Shown: piece by piece, positions 19,771-31,200 of the stretch
Layout: each line of letters starts with the position of its first letter
How positions within the stretch are numbered: the first letter of the stretch is position 1
Origin: Marinobacter adhaerens HP15
GTDB taxonomy: Bacteria > Pseudomonadota > Gammaproteobacteria > Pseudomonadales > Oleiphilaceae
Reading direction: 5' to 3'
Length of the DNA stretch: 64,000 nucleotides
NCBI RefSeq assembly: GCF_000166295.1
Contig: NC_017506.1
Span: 496,001 to 560,000, forward strand
Notes under the pieces: generated by a model
Told to the model about the DNA's origin: nothing
Database searches by the model: none
Seen by the model: the letters and a program-made list of their open reading frames with translations, nothing else
Position numbers and translations under genes: made by a program

Positions 19771-20757
19771 ATGGGCCTGCTGATTGATGGCAAATGGCAC
19801 GACAAGTGGTATGACACCGACAAGACTGGTGGCAAGTTTGAACGGGAAGCAGCGCGTTTCCGGAACTGGGTGACCGCCGATGGCTCGCCGGGGCCGGATG
19901 GCGAAGGCGGTTTCAAGGCGGAATCAGGGCGCTATCATCTCTATGTTTCAATGGCCTGCCCCTGGGCGCACCGGACGTTGATTTTCCGGAAGCTTAAAGG
20001 TCTGGAGAAGCACATTTCGGTGTCAGTGGTGCACCCTGACATGGTTGAAAACGGCTGGGAATTCCGGCCGGACAGCGAGCAGCACCGGGACCATCTCCAT
20101 GGATTCCGCTTCATGCATCAGGTCTACACCAAGGCTGCACCGGAATATTCTGGCCGGGTAACAGTGCCGACCTTGTGGGATAAAAAGAAAGAAACGATTG
20201 CGAGCAACGAGTCTGCCGAAATCATCCGGATGTTCAATTCGGCATTTGATGGCCTTGAGGGTGTTCGCACCGATCTGGATTTCTATCCCGGGGAGCTGCA
20301 AGAAGAGATTGATACTGTGAACGCCCGGGTTTACGACACGGTTAATAATGGCGTTTACAAGGCGGGCTTTGCCACTGCGCAGGATAAGTACGAGGAAGCC
20401 TACAATGCGCTGTTTGATTCTCTCGACTGGCTTGAGGAGCGGTTGTCTTCTCAACGGTATCTGGTCGGTGGCCGGCTGACCGAGGCTGACTGGCGGTTGT
20501 TCACCACGTTGATCCGGTTTGATGCAGTGTATTACAGCCACTTCAAGTGCAACCGCCAGCGGATCAGCGATTTCCCGGCGCTTTCAGCCTATGTTCGGGA
20601 CCTCTACCAGGTGCCAGGCGTGGCGGAGACCGTGGATATTGATCAGATCAAACGCCACTACTACGTAAGCCAGAGAACCATCAACCCGACTCAGATAGTA
20701 CCGGTTGGTCCGAAGCTGGACTTTGACTCACCCCACGGGCGTGAGTCGCTTAGCTAA
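19771..20757 (+). CDS. Glutathionyl-hydroquinone reductase (Xi-class GST, YqjG/ECM4 family)
   Basis: Removes glutathione from glutathionylated hydroquinones by a thiol-exchange mechanism; cytosolic. 328 residues. The catalytic Cys63 is in SMACPWAHRTLI, in an N-terminal thioredoxin-like domain, followed by VVHPDMVENGWEF and TVPTLWDKKKETIASNES (glutathione site) and a helical C-terminal domain with LTEADWRLFTTLIRFD and YYSHFKCN. AACGGGAGG-type Shine-Dalgarno bases lie just before ATG 19771. Divergent from the LysR gene; its 3' end overlaps the convergent ispB by 8 bases. Confidence 0.93.
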   Translation: MGLLIDGKWHDKWYDTDKTGGKFEREAARFRNWVTADGSPGPDGEGGFKAESGRYHLYVSMACPWAHRTLIFRKLKGLEKHISVSVVHPDMVENGWEFRPDSEQHRDHLHGFRFMHQVYTKAAPEYSGRVTVPTLWDKKKETIASNESAEIIRMFNSAFDGLEGVRTDLDFYPGELQEEIDTVNARVYDTVNNGVYKAGFATAQDKYEEAYNALFDSLDWLEERLSSQRYLVGGRLTEADWRLFTTLIRFDAVYYSHFKCNRQRISDFPALSAYVRDLYQVPGVAETVDIDQIKRHYYVSQRTINPTQIVPVGPKLDFDSPHGRESLS

Positions 20758-21718
20758 CTCTCGCGACTGCGACCTCGGTCAGCAGTTCCATGGCTTCTTT
20801 ATGGCCTGAGTCTGGAAGGGATAGAAGGCAGGTCTGGGCCAGTTCCGCCTGCTCCCGCGCTTTTGCCATGGTGTATTCGATTGCGCCTGAGCGCTCAACG
20901 ATATCCAGGATGCGGGGCAGATCGTCCAGGCCGCCCTTGCGGATGGCCTGACGGATCAACTGCCGTTCTTCCCCGGTGCCATGGCTCATGGCGTGGATCA
21001 GCGGCAGTGTGGTCTTGCCTTCAGCCAGATCGTCGCCCACGTTTTTGCCCATGGCTTCGGCGTCGCCCTGGTAATCGAGGACATCGTCCACCAGCTGGAA
21101 AGCCAGGCCCAGATGCTTGCCGTAGTCTTTCAGGCCCAGCTCCTGCTCTGCACTGGCGTGGGCAAGCAGTGCGCCGGTGTGGGAGGCGGCTTCGAACAGC
21201 ATGGCAGTCTTGTTGTGGATGACCTTCATGTACTGCTCTTCGGTGAGGTCCGGGTTTTTCACGTTCATCAGTTGCATAACCTCGCCCTCGGCGATTACCG
21301 CCGTGGCGTGGGACAAAACGTCCATGATTCGCAGGCTTTTCAGCTCCACCATCATCTCGAAAGCGCGGGCGTAGAGGAAATCACCTACCAGAACGCTTGG
21401 CGCGTTGCCCCAGCGGGCGTTGGCGGTGCTTCGGCCGCGGCGCATGTCCGAGGTGTCTACTACATCATCGTGCAGCAGGGTGGCGGTGTGCAGGAATTCG
21501 ATCACGGCTGCGAGCTTGAGGTGGTCGTTTTCCTCGTAACCGGCGGCCTGGCTGGAAAGCAGAACCAGTAACGGTCTCAAGCGCTTGCCGCCGCTTTCAA
21601 TGATGTACTGGGCGATTTTCTCCACCAGGGGAACATCTGACGAAAGCCGCTGGATGATCAGATCATTAACGCGGCTGAAGTCGTCGGCCACGGTGTCGTA
21701 AATGCGCTGGGCTGTCAT
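20750..21718 (-). CDS. ispB: Octaprenyl diphosphate synthase (all-trans polyprenyl synthase)
   Basis: Builds the polyprenyl side chain of ubiquinone from farnesyl diphosphate and IPP. Two aspartate-rich motifs are visible: LLHDDVVDTS (D84, D85, D88) and LVDDVLDYQGD near 210. The chain-length class (C40 or C45) cannot be fixed by eye. I chose ATG 21718, giving 322 residues, one fewer than E. coli IspB; a TTG at 21787 would add 23 unsupported residues. Divergent from rplU, as in most gammaproteobacteria. Confidence 0.95.
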   Translation of the reverse strand: MTAQRIYDTVADDFSRVNDLIIQRLSSDVPLVEKIAQYIIESGGKRLRPLLVLLSSQAAGYEENDHLKLAAVIEFLHTATLLHDDVVDTSDMRRGRSTANARWGNAPSVLVGDFLYARAFEMMVELKSLRIMDVLSHATAVIAEGEVMQLMNVKNPDLTEEQYMKVIHNKTAMLFEAASHTGALLAHASAEQELGLKDYGKHLGLAFQLVDDVLDYQGDAEAMGKNVGDDLAEGKTTLPLIHAMSHGTGEERQLIRQAIRKGGLDDLPRILDIVERSGAIEYTMAKAREQAELAQTCLLSLPDSGHKEAMELLTEVAVARVS

Positions 21719-21821
21719 GCGGCTTGTGGATCCCTTGCTGGTGTTATCGTCGTTACGATCGTTGATATTAAAGGCAGGTCGCGGCAATGCTAGGTATTGC
21801 CGAAGGTAGTGTCAACTTGGC

Positions 21822-21850
21822 TTGTGTTGCGGTGCGTCTTTTCGTACAAT
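21822..21850 (+). promoter_or_regulatory. Probable rplU-rpmA promoter
   Basis: TTGTGT (21822-21827), a 17-base spacer and TACAAT (21845-21850) in the ispB/rplU divergent gap. It would leave a leader of about 105 bases before the L21 start. Confidence 0.5.
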
Positions 21851-21878
21851 CACGCGCCCAACTCATCCCAACCTGCGC

Positions 21879-21936
21879 TCCCTGCTATAGGGTCGCCAGA
21901 GCGCCTCCCTTAGAACCAGGTGGATAAGAGCAGGGA
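21879..21936 (+). other. Stem in the rplU 5' leader
   Basis: TCCCTGCT (21879-21886) pairs perfectly with AGCAGGGA (21929-21936) around a 42-base structured loop, just before the L21 ribosome binding site. Ribosomal-protein leaders are often autoregulatory, so this is a candidate L21 leader; no named motif was recognised. Confidence 0.35.
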
Positions 21937-21961
21937 TGGGTCAATCGTGGAGAACGAGTGA

Positions 21962-22273
21962 ATGTACGCAGTTATTGTTAGCGGTGGCAAGCAGCACCGT
22001 GTAAAAGAAGGCGAAACCCTGAAGCTGGAAAAGCTGGAAGTTGAAACCGGTGGCAACGTTGAGTTTGATCGCGTTCTGCTGATCGCCGACGGCGACAAGG
22101 TTCAGGTAGGCGCGCCGGTAGTTGATGGTGCCAAAGTGACCGCAGAAGTGGTTAGCCACGGCCGTCACGACAAGGTTCAGATCATCAAGTTCCGTCGTCG
22201 TAAGCATCACATGAAGCGTCAGGGCCACCGTCAGTGGTTTACTGAAGTCAAGATCACGGGTATCAAGGGCTGA
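21962..22273 (+). CDS. rplU: 50S ribosomal protein L21
   Basis: 103 residues, the same length as E. coli L21. [18 protein letters not shown] at the start and the basic [14 protein letters not shown] near the end are characteristic. Binds 23S rRNA in the 50S subunit near L20. Followed by rpmA after 36 bases with a good AAGGAGG-type ribosome binding site, the conserved rplU-rpmA pair. Confidence 0.98.
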   Translation: MYAVIVSGGKQHRVKEGETLKLEKLEVETGGNVEFDRVLLIADGDKVQVGAPVVDGAKVTAEVVSHGRHDKVQIIKFRRRKHHMKRQGHRQWFTEVKITGIKG

Positions 22274-22309
22274 GGCTCTCGAATTACCCCTTAAATAAGG
22301 AGGCTGGTA

Positions 22310-22570
22310 ATGGCTCATAAAAAGGCAGCAGGTAGTACCCGTAACGGTCGCGATTCCGAGTCGAAACGACTTGGTGTGAAGCGCTTTGGCGGCGAGACTG
22401 TATCTGCAGGCAGCATCATCATCCGTCAGCGTGGCACTCGTTTCCACGCTGGTAGCAATGTTGGCATTGGCAAGGACCACACCCTGTTTGCGAAAGCAGA
22501 CGGCCAGGTGAAGTTCGAAACCAAAGGCCCGCAGAGCCGTAAGTTCGTGAGCATCGTTCCGGCTGCTTAA
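22310..22570 (+). CDS. rpmA: 50S ribosomal protein L27
   Basis: 86 residues. The N-terminus [16 protein letters not shown] is the flexible tail that reaches the peptidyl-transferase centre; it begins directly with the A-H-K-K sequence seen in gammaproteobacteria, without a Firmicutes-type cleaved extension. [19 protein letters not shown] follows. A terminator lies between it and obgE. Confidence 0.98.
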   Translation: MAHKKAAGSTRNGRDSESKRLGVKRFGGETVSAGSIIIRQRGTRFHAGSNVGIGKDHTLFAKADGQVKFETKGPQSRKFVSIVPAA

Positions 22571-22646
22571 GCAGCGGCGATCCGGTTCTGTCGAACCTTG
22601 GGTGGCGCTGATATCCTGATATTATCAGGTTCTCAGAACCATCCGG

Positions 22647-22683
22647 AGCCCCGCAAAGCTTCCTAGAGGCTGCGGGGCTTTTT
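22647..22683 (+). terminator. Rho-independent terminator after rpmA
   Basis: AGCCCCGCA (22647-22655) pairs with TGCGGGGCT (22671-22679), followed by a T-run to 22683. It separates the ribosomal-protein pair from obgE 31 bases downstream, so obgE expression needs read-through or a start inside this gap. Confidence 0.85.
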
Positions 22684-22711
22684 AGTTTATGCGCATGGCG
22701 CAAAGGGTTGA

Positions 22712-23908
<1,197 letters not shown>

Positions 23909-23944
23909 ACCAAGGACTGATACCAGAGAGATCGCTCAAGCACC

Positions 23945-25069
23945 ATGACTGAACGCCTACAGCTGCGCCAGGCCCGTCGCCTGGTTATCAAGATCGGAAG
24001 CGCTTTGCTGACCAACGATGGTCGTGGCCTGGATGTGGCGGCCCTGGGTTTGTGGGTGGATCAGATCGCCGAGCTTATTGAAGATGGCGTGGAGGTGGTT
24101 GTCGTTTCCTCTGGTTCCGTCGCCGAGGGAATGAGTCGTCTTGGCTGGACTGTCCGGCCAGAGCAGCTCCATGAGTTGCAGGCTGCTGCAGCAGTTGGTC
24201 AGATGGGTCTGGTGCAGACCTGGGAGGCCCAGTTCAAACGGCACGATATCCATACCGCCCAGATTCTGTTGACTCATGACGACCTCTCGGACCGCAAGCG
24301 TTATCTGAATGGCCGGGGAACCCTCAGAGCCCTGCTGAACCTCGGTGTCGTGCCCATTGTGAACGAAAACGACACTGTGGTTACCGACGAGATCCGGTTT
24401 GGCGATAACGACACCCTGGGCGCCCTGGTTGCCAATCTGATTGAGGCGGATGGCCTGATTATCCTCACTGACCAGCTGGGCCTTTTTGACAAGGATCCCA
24501 GGAAGCATTCGGATGCCTGTCTGGTGACCGAGCGCAGGGCCGGCGATCGCGAACTGGATGCCATGGCGGGTGGCGGCGCCGGTGTTCTCGGGCGCGGCGG
24601 CATGCAGACAAAGTTGCGTGCTGCGCGTCTTGCTGCCCGGTCGGGGGCTTTCACCGTCATCGTTGGTGGTCGCATTGAGGGCGTGATTGGTCGCCTGCGG
24701 CAGGGTGATGTAATCGGTACTCTGTTATTGCCGGAGCAGGGCCGGATTGCTGCCCGAAAGCAATGGCTCGCCAGCCACCTGCAGACCCGTGGCAGGCTGA
24801 CTCTGGATGATGGTGCGGTGAAAGTGCTGTGCCTGGGTGGCCGCAGTCTTCTGCCGGTGGGTGTTAAAGGTGTGTCGGGGCAGTTTCGCCGTGGCGAGAT
24901 GGTGTCCTGCTTCGACCAGAGTGGTCGTGAAATCGCCCGGGGGCTGGTTAATTACGACGCCGACGAAGCCAGGGCCATTGCCGGCCGCTCTAGTGACCGG
25001 ATTACCGAGATCCTTGGCTATATGTCAGGCGAGGAGATGATCCACCGGGACAATCTGGTGATTGTGTGA
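23945..25069 (+). CDS. proB: Glutamate 5-kinase
   Basis: First step of proline synthesis, phosphorylating glutamate to gamma-glutamyl phosphate; normally feedback-inhibited by proline. 374 residues: an amino-acid kinase domain ([70 protein letters not shown]) and a C-terminal PUA domain from about 280 ([19 protein letters not shown]). The lone proB next to obgE, without proA, matches Pseudomonas. It ends in a strong bidirectional terminator. Confidence 0.96.
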   Translation: MTERLQLRQARRLVIKIGSALLTNDGRGLDVAALGLWVDQIAELIEDGVEVVVVSSGSVAEGMSRLGWTVRPEQLHELQAAAAVGQMGLVQTWEAQFKRHDIHTAQILLTHDDLSDRKRYLNGRGTLRALLNLGVVPIVNENDTVVTDEIRFGDNDTLGALVANLIEADGLIILTDQLGLFDKDPRKHSDACLVTERRAGDRELDAMAGGGAGVLGRGGMQTKLRAARLAARSGAFTVIVGGRIEGVIGRLRQGDVIGTLLLPEQGRIAARKQWLASHLQTRGRLTLDDGAVKVLCLGGRSLLPVGVKGVSGQFRRGEMVSCFDQSGREIARGLVNYDADEARAIAGRSSDRITEILGYMSGEEMIHRDNLVIV

Positions 25070-25084
25070 TAATCGCTCGTCCAT

Positions 25085-25114
25085 AAAAAAACCGGCCAGA
25101 TGGCCGGTTTTTTT
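25085..25114. terminator. Bidirectional terminator between proB and rpsT
   Basis: Seven A, CCGGCC-AGAT-GGCCGG, seven T: symmetrical, so it works for the converging proB (plus) and rpsT (minus) transcripts. Confidence 0.93.
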
Positions 25115-25130
25115 GCCTGAATCGAGCTAA

Positions 25131-25400
25131 TTAGGCGCTCTTCAGGGCCTTGATCTTGGCGCTCAGGCGGCTCTTGCTACGAGCAACCTTGTTCTTCGCG
25201 AAGATGCCTTTGTTGACCATGCTGTCCAGAATCGGCTGAGCCTGCTGGAAAGCGGCCTGGGCTTCTTCGTAGTTGCCGGCTTCGATCTTGGATTGGATCT
25301 TTTTCACATAAGTACGAGCCATGGAACGCAGGCTTGCATTGTGCTTGCGGTTCTTCTCGTTCTGACGTGCGCGCTTCTTGGCTTGCGGGGAATTTGCCAC
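25131..25400 (-). CDS. rpsT: 30S ribosomal protein S20
   Basis: 89-residue basic protein binding the 16S 5' domain. The family N-terminus MANSPQAKKRARQNEKNR is encoded from a GTG at 25400 with CAGGAG seven bases upstream; no ATG is nearby, and longer reads add non-family residues. A non-ATG start (UUG) is also used for E. coli rpsT, where it takes part in autoregulation, so the weak start here may serve the same purpose. Confidence 0.96.
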   Translation of the reverse strand: MANSPQAKKRARQNEKNRKHNASLRSMARTYVKKIQSKIEAGNYEEAQAAFQQAQPILDSMVNKGIFAKNKVARSKSRLSAKIKALKSA

Positions 25401-25661
25401 CGTAAAACTCCTGAAAATCTCAAATTCGTTGCTGAATGATTCGTTACATCGCGGGCGCGCCAAAACCAGCGCGTCGAAATAAATGACGCGGAACTATGCC
25501 GCTCAAACCTTCAAATGTCAAGGCTAAAACCCATTTCATGCCCCGACACAGAAGGCCTGTGGTAAACTCGCGGCTCACTGAACGCGGGCTTGACCGGGAA
25601 GCAGGTACTTCCCGAAATACGAGCGCCAAAAGGATATCCAGAATGCCAAGCAAGGGCCTGC

Positions 25662-27242
25662 ATGTCGTCGGAACCTGAATCAACGCCTGAACAGAAGCAA
25701 TTACCCAAGCCGCCAGGACTGCTCAGATCGTCGGGGCTCGTCGGTATTATGACCATGCTGTCCCGGGTGCTGGGTCTGGTTCGGGATATGGTCATCGCTC
25801 GCTATTTCGGTGCCGGTGCCGGTGCCGATGCTTTTTTTGTGGCTTTCAAGATTCCGAATTTCCTGCGTCGGCTATTTGCAGAAGGCGCCTTCTCCCAGGC
25901 TTTTGTGCCTGTCCTGTCATCCTATCGGGAGAATCAGTCGCTCTCGGACGTTCAGCGGCTGGTCAATGCGGTGGCTGGCTCCCTCGGTTTGGTGCTGTTG
26001 GGCGTCACGCTGGTGGCCATTCTCGGGGCGCCGGTGCTGACGGCGGTCTTTGCCCCTGGTTTCCTGGATGATGAGGTGAAATTTGCGCTGACCAGCGATA
26101 TGTTGCGCATCACCTTTCCGTATCTGTTGCTGATATCCCTGACGGCCTTTGCTGGTGGCATCCTCAACAGTTACGATCGCTTTGCGGTACCCGCGTTTAC
26201 CCCGGTTCTTCTCAATCTGGCGATGATTGCGGCGGCCATCTGGTTGACGCCGCTGATGGATGAGCCGGTGATGGCTCTGGCCTGGGGTGTTTTCATTGCC
26301 GGCGCCCTGCAGTTGTTTTTTCAGCTGCCGTTTCTGATGCGATTGGGCCTGCTGCCACGGCCTCGTGTGGATTATCGCCACGAAGGTGTCAGCCGGATTC
26401 TCAAGCTGATGGCGCCTGCGCTGTTCGGGGTGTCCGTCAGCCAGATCAACCTGTTGCTTGATACGGTTCTGGCGTCCTTTCTCCAGACCGGCAGCGTTTC
26501 CTGGTTGTATTACTCTGATCGGCTCTCGGAATTGCCCCTCGGCGTGTTCGGGATAGCCATTGCGACGGTTATTCTGCCGAGCCTTTCCCGTAAACACGCA
26601 GCGGCGTCAGCGGACCAGTTCGCCGCCACCCTGGATTGGGCGGTTCGGGCGGTCCTTTTGATTGGTCTTCCGGCTGCCCTGGCGCTTGCGCTGTTGGCCG
26701 AGCCGCTGATTGCCACCCTGTTCCACTATGGCGCGGTTACCGACCGGGATGTGGCCATGTCGGCGCAGAGCTTGCGAGCCTATTCCGCAGGATTGCTGGC
26801 GTTCATGCTCATCAAGGTTCTGGCGCCGGGGTTTTTCGCAAGAGAAGACACCAAAACCCCGGTCAAGATCGGCATCATTGCCATGGTGGCAAACATGGTG
26901 TTCAACCTGATTCTCATTTTCCCGCTGGCCCATGCCGGCCTCGCGCTGGCCACCTCAATATCGGCCTGGTTGAATGGCTACCTTCTTTGGCGCGGACTGC
27001 GTAAGGAAGGGGCCTGGCAGAGCCAGCCCGGCTGGCCCCGGTTTCTGCTACAGCTGCTTTTTGCCAACGGTGCCCTGGCGGCCGTCATTGTCTGGCTCAA
27101 CGCCCCGGTGTCGGTGTGGCTGGCAAACGGAGGCTATCAGCGTGCAGCGGACATGGCGATGCTGGTAGCGGCGGGTGTCGCCGTGTACTTCGTTGCACTG
27201 GCGCTGGCCGGGGTTCGGGTAAGACATTTCCGCCACAGGTAA
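25662..27242 (+). CDS. murJ: Lipid II flippase MurJ
   Basis: Inner-membrane MOP-superfamily transporter that moves lipid II to the periplasm for peptidoglycan synthesis. 526 residues with about 14 hydrophobic segments. The early motif RSSGLVGIMTMLSRVLGLVRD, then GAGADAFFVAFKIPNFLRRL and FAEGAFSQAFVPVLS, is diagnostic. The C-terminal end is basic (RVRHFRHR). I placed the start at ATG 25662 (MSSEPESTPEQ); an in-frame ATG at 25590 would add 24 residues of unlikely sequence. Confidence 0.95.
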   Translation: MSSEPESTPEQKQLPKPPGLLRSSGLVGIMTMLSRVLGLVRDMVIARYFGAGAGADAFFVAFKIPNFLRRLFAEGAFSQAFVPVLSSYRENQSLSDVQRLVNAVAGSLGLVLLGVTLVAILGAPVLTAVFAPGFLDDEVKFALTSDMLRITFPYLLLISLTAFAGGILNSYDRFAVPAFTPVLLNLAMIAAAIWLTPLMDEPVMALAWGVFIAGALQLFFQLPFLMRLGLLPRPRVDYRHEGVSRILKLMAPALFGVSVSQINLLLDTVLASFLQTGSVSWLYYSDRLSELPLGVFGIAIATVILPSLSRKHAAASADQFAATLDWAVRAVLLIGLPAALALALLAEPLIATLFHYGAVTDRDVAMSAQSLRAYSAGLLAFMLIKVLAPGFFAREDTKTPVKIGIIAMVANMVFNLILIFPLAHAGLALATSISAWLNGYLLWRGLRKEGAWQSQPGWPRFLLQLLFANGALAAVIVWLNAPVSVWLANGGYQRAADMAMLVAAGVAVYFVALALAGVRVRHFRHR

Positions 27243-27250
27243 GGTATAAT
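27221..27250 (+). promoter_or_regulatory. Possible promoter for ribF
   Basis: A consensus TATAAT at 27245-27250, just after the murJ stop, with AAGACA at 27221-27226 and an 18-base spacer. The -35 match is only fair. It would start transcription about 65 bases before ribF. Confidence 0.45.
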
Positions 27251-27323
27251 CGCGCGTTTTCTCACCAGCGTTGCGGTAAAAGTGAGCGCTGAAAGCTAGC
27301 TGGCAATTGAAGGTTCGCATTGC

Positions 27324-28295
27324 ATGCGTCTGATCCGGGGCCTGACCAACCTGAAAATGCTTTCCCGTCGGGAGGATTCACCGCTCGCCAACGGGTGTGT
27401 CGCCACCATCGGTAACTTCGACGGTGTGCACCTTGGGCACAAGACCATTATTGATCAGGTCAAAAGCAAGGCCAAGGCTCTGGGCGTGCCCTCGGTGGTG
27501 ATGATTTTCGAGCCCCAACCCCGGGAGTTTTTTCAGGGCAGGGAGGCGCCGCCGAGGCTGATGGGATTTCGTCAGAAGTTCGAGGCCCTGCTGGCGGAAG
27601 GCATCGATATTGTGCTGTGCCTGCGCTTCAACCAGGCGTTCCGTAGTTATTCGGCCATGGGCTTTATCGACGATGTTCTGATCCATGGATTGGCCGTTCG
27701 TCACCTGGTGGTCGGCGATGATTTCCGTTTTGGCTGTGATCGGGCGGGCGATTTCGCGCTTCTCGAGAAAGTTGGATACGACGCCGGATTTTCCGTCGAG
27801 AATACCCTGACAGTAACCGTCGACGGCGAGCGAGTAAGCAGCACACGTGTCAGGGATTTACTCACGGTGAATGGGCTCGAGAAAGCCGAATCGCTGCTGG
27901 GCCACCCCTACCGAATCCGGGGGAGGGTCGTGTATGGCCGCCAACTGGGGCGCCAGATTGGTGCGCCAACCGCGAATATTCTGTTACATCGGACACCCGC
28001 CCTGCGCGGTGTCTATGTGGTTGCCGCCACCCTGGACGACGGCGCCCGATTCGATGGCGTTGCCAATATTGGTGTACGTCCGACTGTTGACGGCAAGCGG
28101 CCCTCACTGGAAGTGCACCTGTTTGACTTTGCTGGCACACTTTATGGCCAGCACCTGGAGGTTGTGTTCCGGCATGGCCTGCGGGACGAGGAAAAATTCG
28201 GTTCTGTGGACGAGCTGAAAGATCAGATTGCCCGGGATTTTGACCATGCCCGAGCGTGGATTGCCGAAAACGGCTCTGTGAAAAGCGCGGATTGA
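27324..28295 (+). CDS. ribF: Bifunctional riboflavin kinase/FMN adenylyltransferase
   Basis: Converts riboflavin to FMN and then FAD. 323 residues: an N-terminal adenylyltransferase domain with the nucleotide motif ATIGNFDGVHLGHK (residues ~30-43) and DDFRFGCDRAGD, and a C-terminal flavokinase domain (RGRVVYGRQLGRQIGAPTAN; GVYVV; FAGTLYGQ). Start ATG 27324. The ribF-ileS-lspA order is conserved across gammaproteobacteria. Confidence 0.97.
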   Translation: MRLIRGLTNLKMLSRREDSPLANGCVATIGNFDGVHLGHKTIIDQVKSKAKALGVPSVVMIFEPQPREFFQGREAPPRLMGFRQKFEALLAEGIDIVLCLRFNQAFRSYSAMGFIDDVLIHGLAVRHLVVGDDFRFGCDRAGDFALLEKVGYDAGFSVENTLTVTVDGERVSSTRVRDLLTVNGLEKAESLLGHPYRIRGRVVYGRQLGRQIGAPTANILLHRTPALRGVYVVAATLDDGARFDGVANIGVRPTVDGKRPSLEVHLFDFAGTLYGQHLEVVFRHGLRDEEKFGSVDELKDQIARDFDHARAWIAENGSVKSAD

Positions 28296-28369
28296 AACGC
28301 CCGGCTGCGCCCCAACGAATTAATGACTGACTCAAACTGACCAAGACCAAAAGAGTACGCACACAAACC

Positions 28370-31189
28370 ATGAGCGACTACAAGCACACCCTGAATCTGC
28401 CGGAAACCGCCTTCCCCATGCGCGGCAACCTGGCCAAGCGCGAGCCGGAAATGCTCAAGCGCTGGCAGGATCTCGACGTCTACGGCAACCTGCGCAAGCA
28501 GCGTGAAGGGCGGGAAAAGTTCATCCTTCATGATGGCCCTCCTTACGCCAACGGCAGCATTCACATTGGTCACGCGGTCAACAAGATTCTCAAGGACATG
28601 ATCGTCAAGTCCCGCAGCTTCATGGGCTATGATGCGCCTTACGTGCCGGGCTGGGACTGTCATGGTCTGCCGATCGAGCACAAGGTGGAGCAGGAGATTG
28701 GCAAAGCCGGTGTGAAGGTGGATTACAAGACCTTCCGCCAGGCCTGTCGCGACTACGCCACCAAGCAGATTGCCGGTCAGAAAACCGATTTCATCCGCCT
28801 GGGCGTAATGGGGGAGTGGGATAAACCCTACCTGACCATGGATCCCAAAGTTGAGGCGGGTATTGTTCGTGCCCTGGGCAAGATTGTCGCCAAGGGCCAC
28901 CTCGTGCGTGGTTACAAGCCGGTTTACTGGAGTGTGGTGGGTCAGTCCGCACTGGCAGAGGCCGAGGTTGAATACCAGGACAAGACCTCGACCCAGATCG
29001 ATGTGCGCTTCACCGCGGTTGACCAGGCAAAAGCCCTGTCACTGTTCGGCACCGATAATGGCAATGGCGATGTGTCCGTGGTTATCTGGACCACCACGCC
29101 CTGGACCATTCCCGCTAACCAGGCCGTTTCCCTTAATGCCGATCTGGACTATGCATTGGTACAGACCGATGTCGGGCACGGCCCGGAGCGGATGATCCTG
29201 GCTGCCGACATGGTCGATGGCATCATGGCCCGCTGGCAAGTTGAGAGCTACGAAGTGCTGGCAACCTGCGCTGGCGCGGCTCTTGAGAATCTGGTTCTCC
29301 AGCACCCGATCTACGACAAGCAGGTGCCAGTGATCCTGGGTGATCACGTGTCCACCGACGCCGGTACCGGCGCCGTTCATACCGCGCCCGATCACGGTAT
29401 GGAAGACTTTGAGGTAGGCAAGGCCTACAACATCGGCACCATCAATCTGGTTCAGGCGGATGGCACCTACACTTCGGCCGCCGGTGAGCTGGCCGGTGTA
29501 CACGTTTACAAGGCCGATGAGCCGGTTTGCAGCGCCCTCGAGCGCGAGGGCAAGCTGGTCCGCTCCGAAAAGTTCCGTCACAGCTATCCCCACTGCTGGC
29601 GTACCAAGACCCCGCTGATTTACCGGGCCACACCCCAGTGGTTTATCAGCATGGATAAGGAAAACCTGCGCGCTGATGCCCTTGAAGCGATCCAGGGTGT
29701 ACGTTGGGTGCCGTCCTGGGGTAAGAACCGTATCGAAGCCATGTTCAACCAGTCGCCGGACTGGTGCATCTCCCGTCAGCGGACCTGGGGCGTGCCAATC
29801 ACCCTGTTTATCCACAAGGAAACCCAGGAGCTGCACCCGGACACCCAGAACCTGATTGAGCAGGTGGCCAAACAGATCGAAGAGGGTGGTATCGATGCCT
29901 GGTACGAGCTGGACGCGTCTTCCCTGCTGGGCAGTGATGCCGAGCAGTATGAGAAGGTAACGGATACCCTGGATGTCTGGTTCGATTCCGGTGTCACCCA
30001 CGAGTCGGTCCTGCGGGTACGCGAGGAACTGGGCCAGTTCCCGGCGGATATGTACCTCGAAGGCTCAGACCAGCACCGTGGCTGGTTCCAGTCGTCCTTG
30101 AAAACCTCCATCGCCATGAATGGCGTGGCGCCTTACAGGCAGGTTCTGACCCATGGCTTTACCGTCGATGGCAAGGGCCACAAGATGTCCAAATCCCTGG
30201 GCAACGTCATTGCACCCCAGGAAGTCATGAACGAGCTGGGCGCCGACATCCTGCGCTTGTGGGTGGCCGCAACCGACTACAGCGGCGAAATGACCGTGTC
30301 CAAGGACATCCTGCGCCAGACCGCCGATGGTTACCGCCGGATCCGGAACACCTCCCGCTTCCTGCTGAGCAACCTGACCGGATTCGATCCGGAGCAGCAT
30401 ATGGTCGCGCCGGAAGACATGATCGCGCTGGATCGCTGGATGGTGGACCGTGCCCTGCAATTGCAGGAAGAGCTGGATGAGGACTATGGCAACTACGCCT
30501 TCCTGCGGATTTACCAGAAGGTGTACAACTTCTGTGAAGCCACCCTGGGCGGCTTCTATTTGGATATCATCAAGGATCGCCAGTACACCACCCAGGCCGA
30601 CAGTCTGGCGCGTCGTTCCTGCCAGACAGCCCTGTACCACGTGGCCGAAGCCCTCGTTCGCTGGATCGCCCCGATTCTCAGCTTCACCGCTGATGAAATC
30701 TGGCAGCATCTGCCGGGTAAGCGCAGCGATACCGTGTTCTATGAAACCTGGTACGAAGGCCTCACCGCGTTGCCGGACAACGCAGAGCTTGGCCGCGACT
30801 ACTGGCGCGAGATGTACAGTGTGAAAGAGGCCGTCAACAAGTGCCTTGAGGAAGCCCGGGCTCGGGGTGAAATCAAAGGTTCGCTCAGTGCCGAGGTGAC
30901 TCTGTTCTGCGAAGGCGACCTGGCTGCCGATCTGAAGCACCTGGGTGAGGAGCTGCGGTTTGTTCTGATTACTTCCGAGGCCAGTGTCAAACCGGTTTCA
31001 GAAGCGGGCGATGCGGAAATGACCTCCCATGAAGGTCTCCGCGTGAAGGTGACGCCCGCCGCTCACACCAAGTGCGAGCGCTGCTGGCACCACCGGGAAG
31101 ACGTCGGCCGTAATGCCAAGTACGACGATCTCTGTGGTCGCTGTGTGACCAACGTGGAAGGGCCCGGCGAAGCCCGCGCCTACGCCTGA
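28370..31189 (+). CDS. ileS: Isoleucyl-tRNA synthetase
   Basis: Charges tRNA-Ile. 939 residues, essentially the E. coli length. The HIGH motif is in [14 protein letters not shown] near 58-71, the CP1 editing domain occupies roughly 190-400 ([13 protein letters not shown]), and KMSKS is in [10 protein letters not shown] near 605. The C-terminal zinc-binding cysteines CERCW and CGRC lie near 902-923. This arrangement is the type 1 (bacterial, mupirocin-sensitive type) enzyme. The matching tRNA-Ile(GAU) gene is also in the window, inside the rRNA operon. Confidence 0.98.
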   Translation: MSDYKHTLNLPETAFPMRGNLAKREPEMLKRWQDLDVYGNLRKQREGREKFILHDGPPYANGSIHIGHAVNKILKDMIVKSRSFMGYDAPYVPGWDCHGLPIEHKVEQEIGKAGVKVDYKTFRQACRDYATKQIAGQKTDFIRLGVMGEWDKPYLTMDPKVEAGIVRALGKIVAKGHLVRGYKPVYWSVVGQSALAEAEVEYQDKTSTQIDVRFTAVDQAKALSLFGTDNGNGDVSVVIWTTTPWTIPANQAVSLNADLDYALVQTDVGHGPERMILAADMVDGIMARWQVESYEVLATCAGAALENLVLQHPIYDKQVPVILGDHVSTDAGTGAVHTAPDHGMEDFEVGKAYNIGTINLVQADGTYTSAAGELAGVHVYKADEPVCSALEREGKLVRSEKFRHSYPHCWRTKTPLIYRATPQWFISMDKENLRADALEAIQGVRWVPSWGKNRIEAMFNQSPDWCISRQRTWGVPITLFIHKETQELHPDTQNLIEQVAKQIEEGGIDAWYELDASSLLGSDAEQYEKVTDTLDVWFDSGVTHESVLRVREELGQFPADMYLEGSDQHRGWFQSSLKTSIAMNGVAPYRQVLTHGFTVDGKGHKMSKSLGNVIAPQEVMNELGADILRLWVAATDYSGEMTVSKDILRQTADGYRRIRNTSRFLLSNLTGFDPEQHMVAPEDMIALDRWMVDRALQLQEELDEDYGNYAFLRIYQKVYNFCEATLGGFYLDIIKDRQYTTQADSLARRSCQTALYHVAEALVRWIAPILSFTADEIWQHLPGKRSDTVFYETWYEGLTALPDNAELGRDYWREMYSVKEAVNKCLEEARARGEIKGSLSAEVTLFCEGDLAADLKHLGEELRFVLITSEASVKPVSEAGDAEMTSHEGLRVKVTPAAHTKCERCWHHREDVGRNAKYDDLCGRCVTNVEGPGEARAYA

Positions 31190-31200
31190 TGGACGCGACC

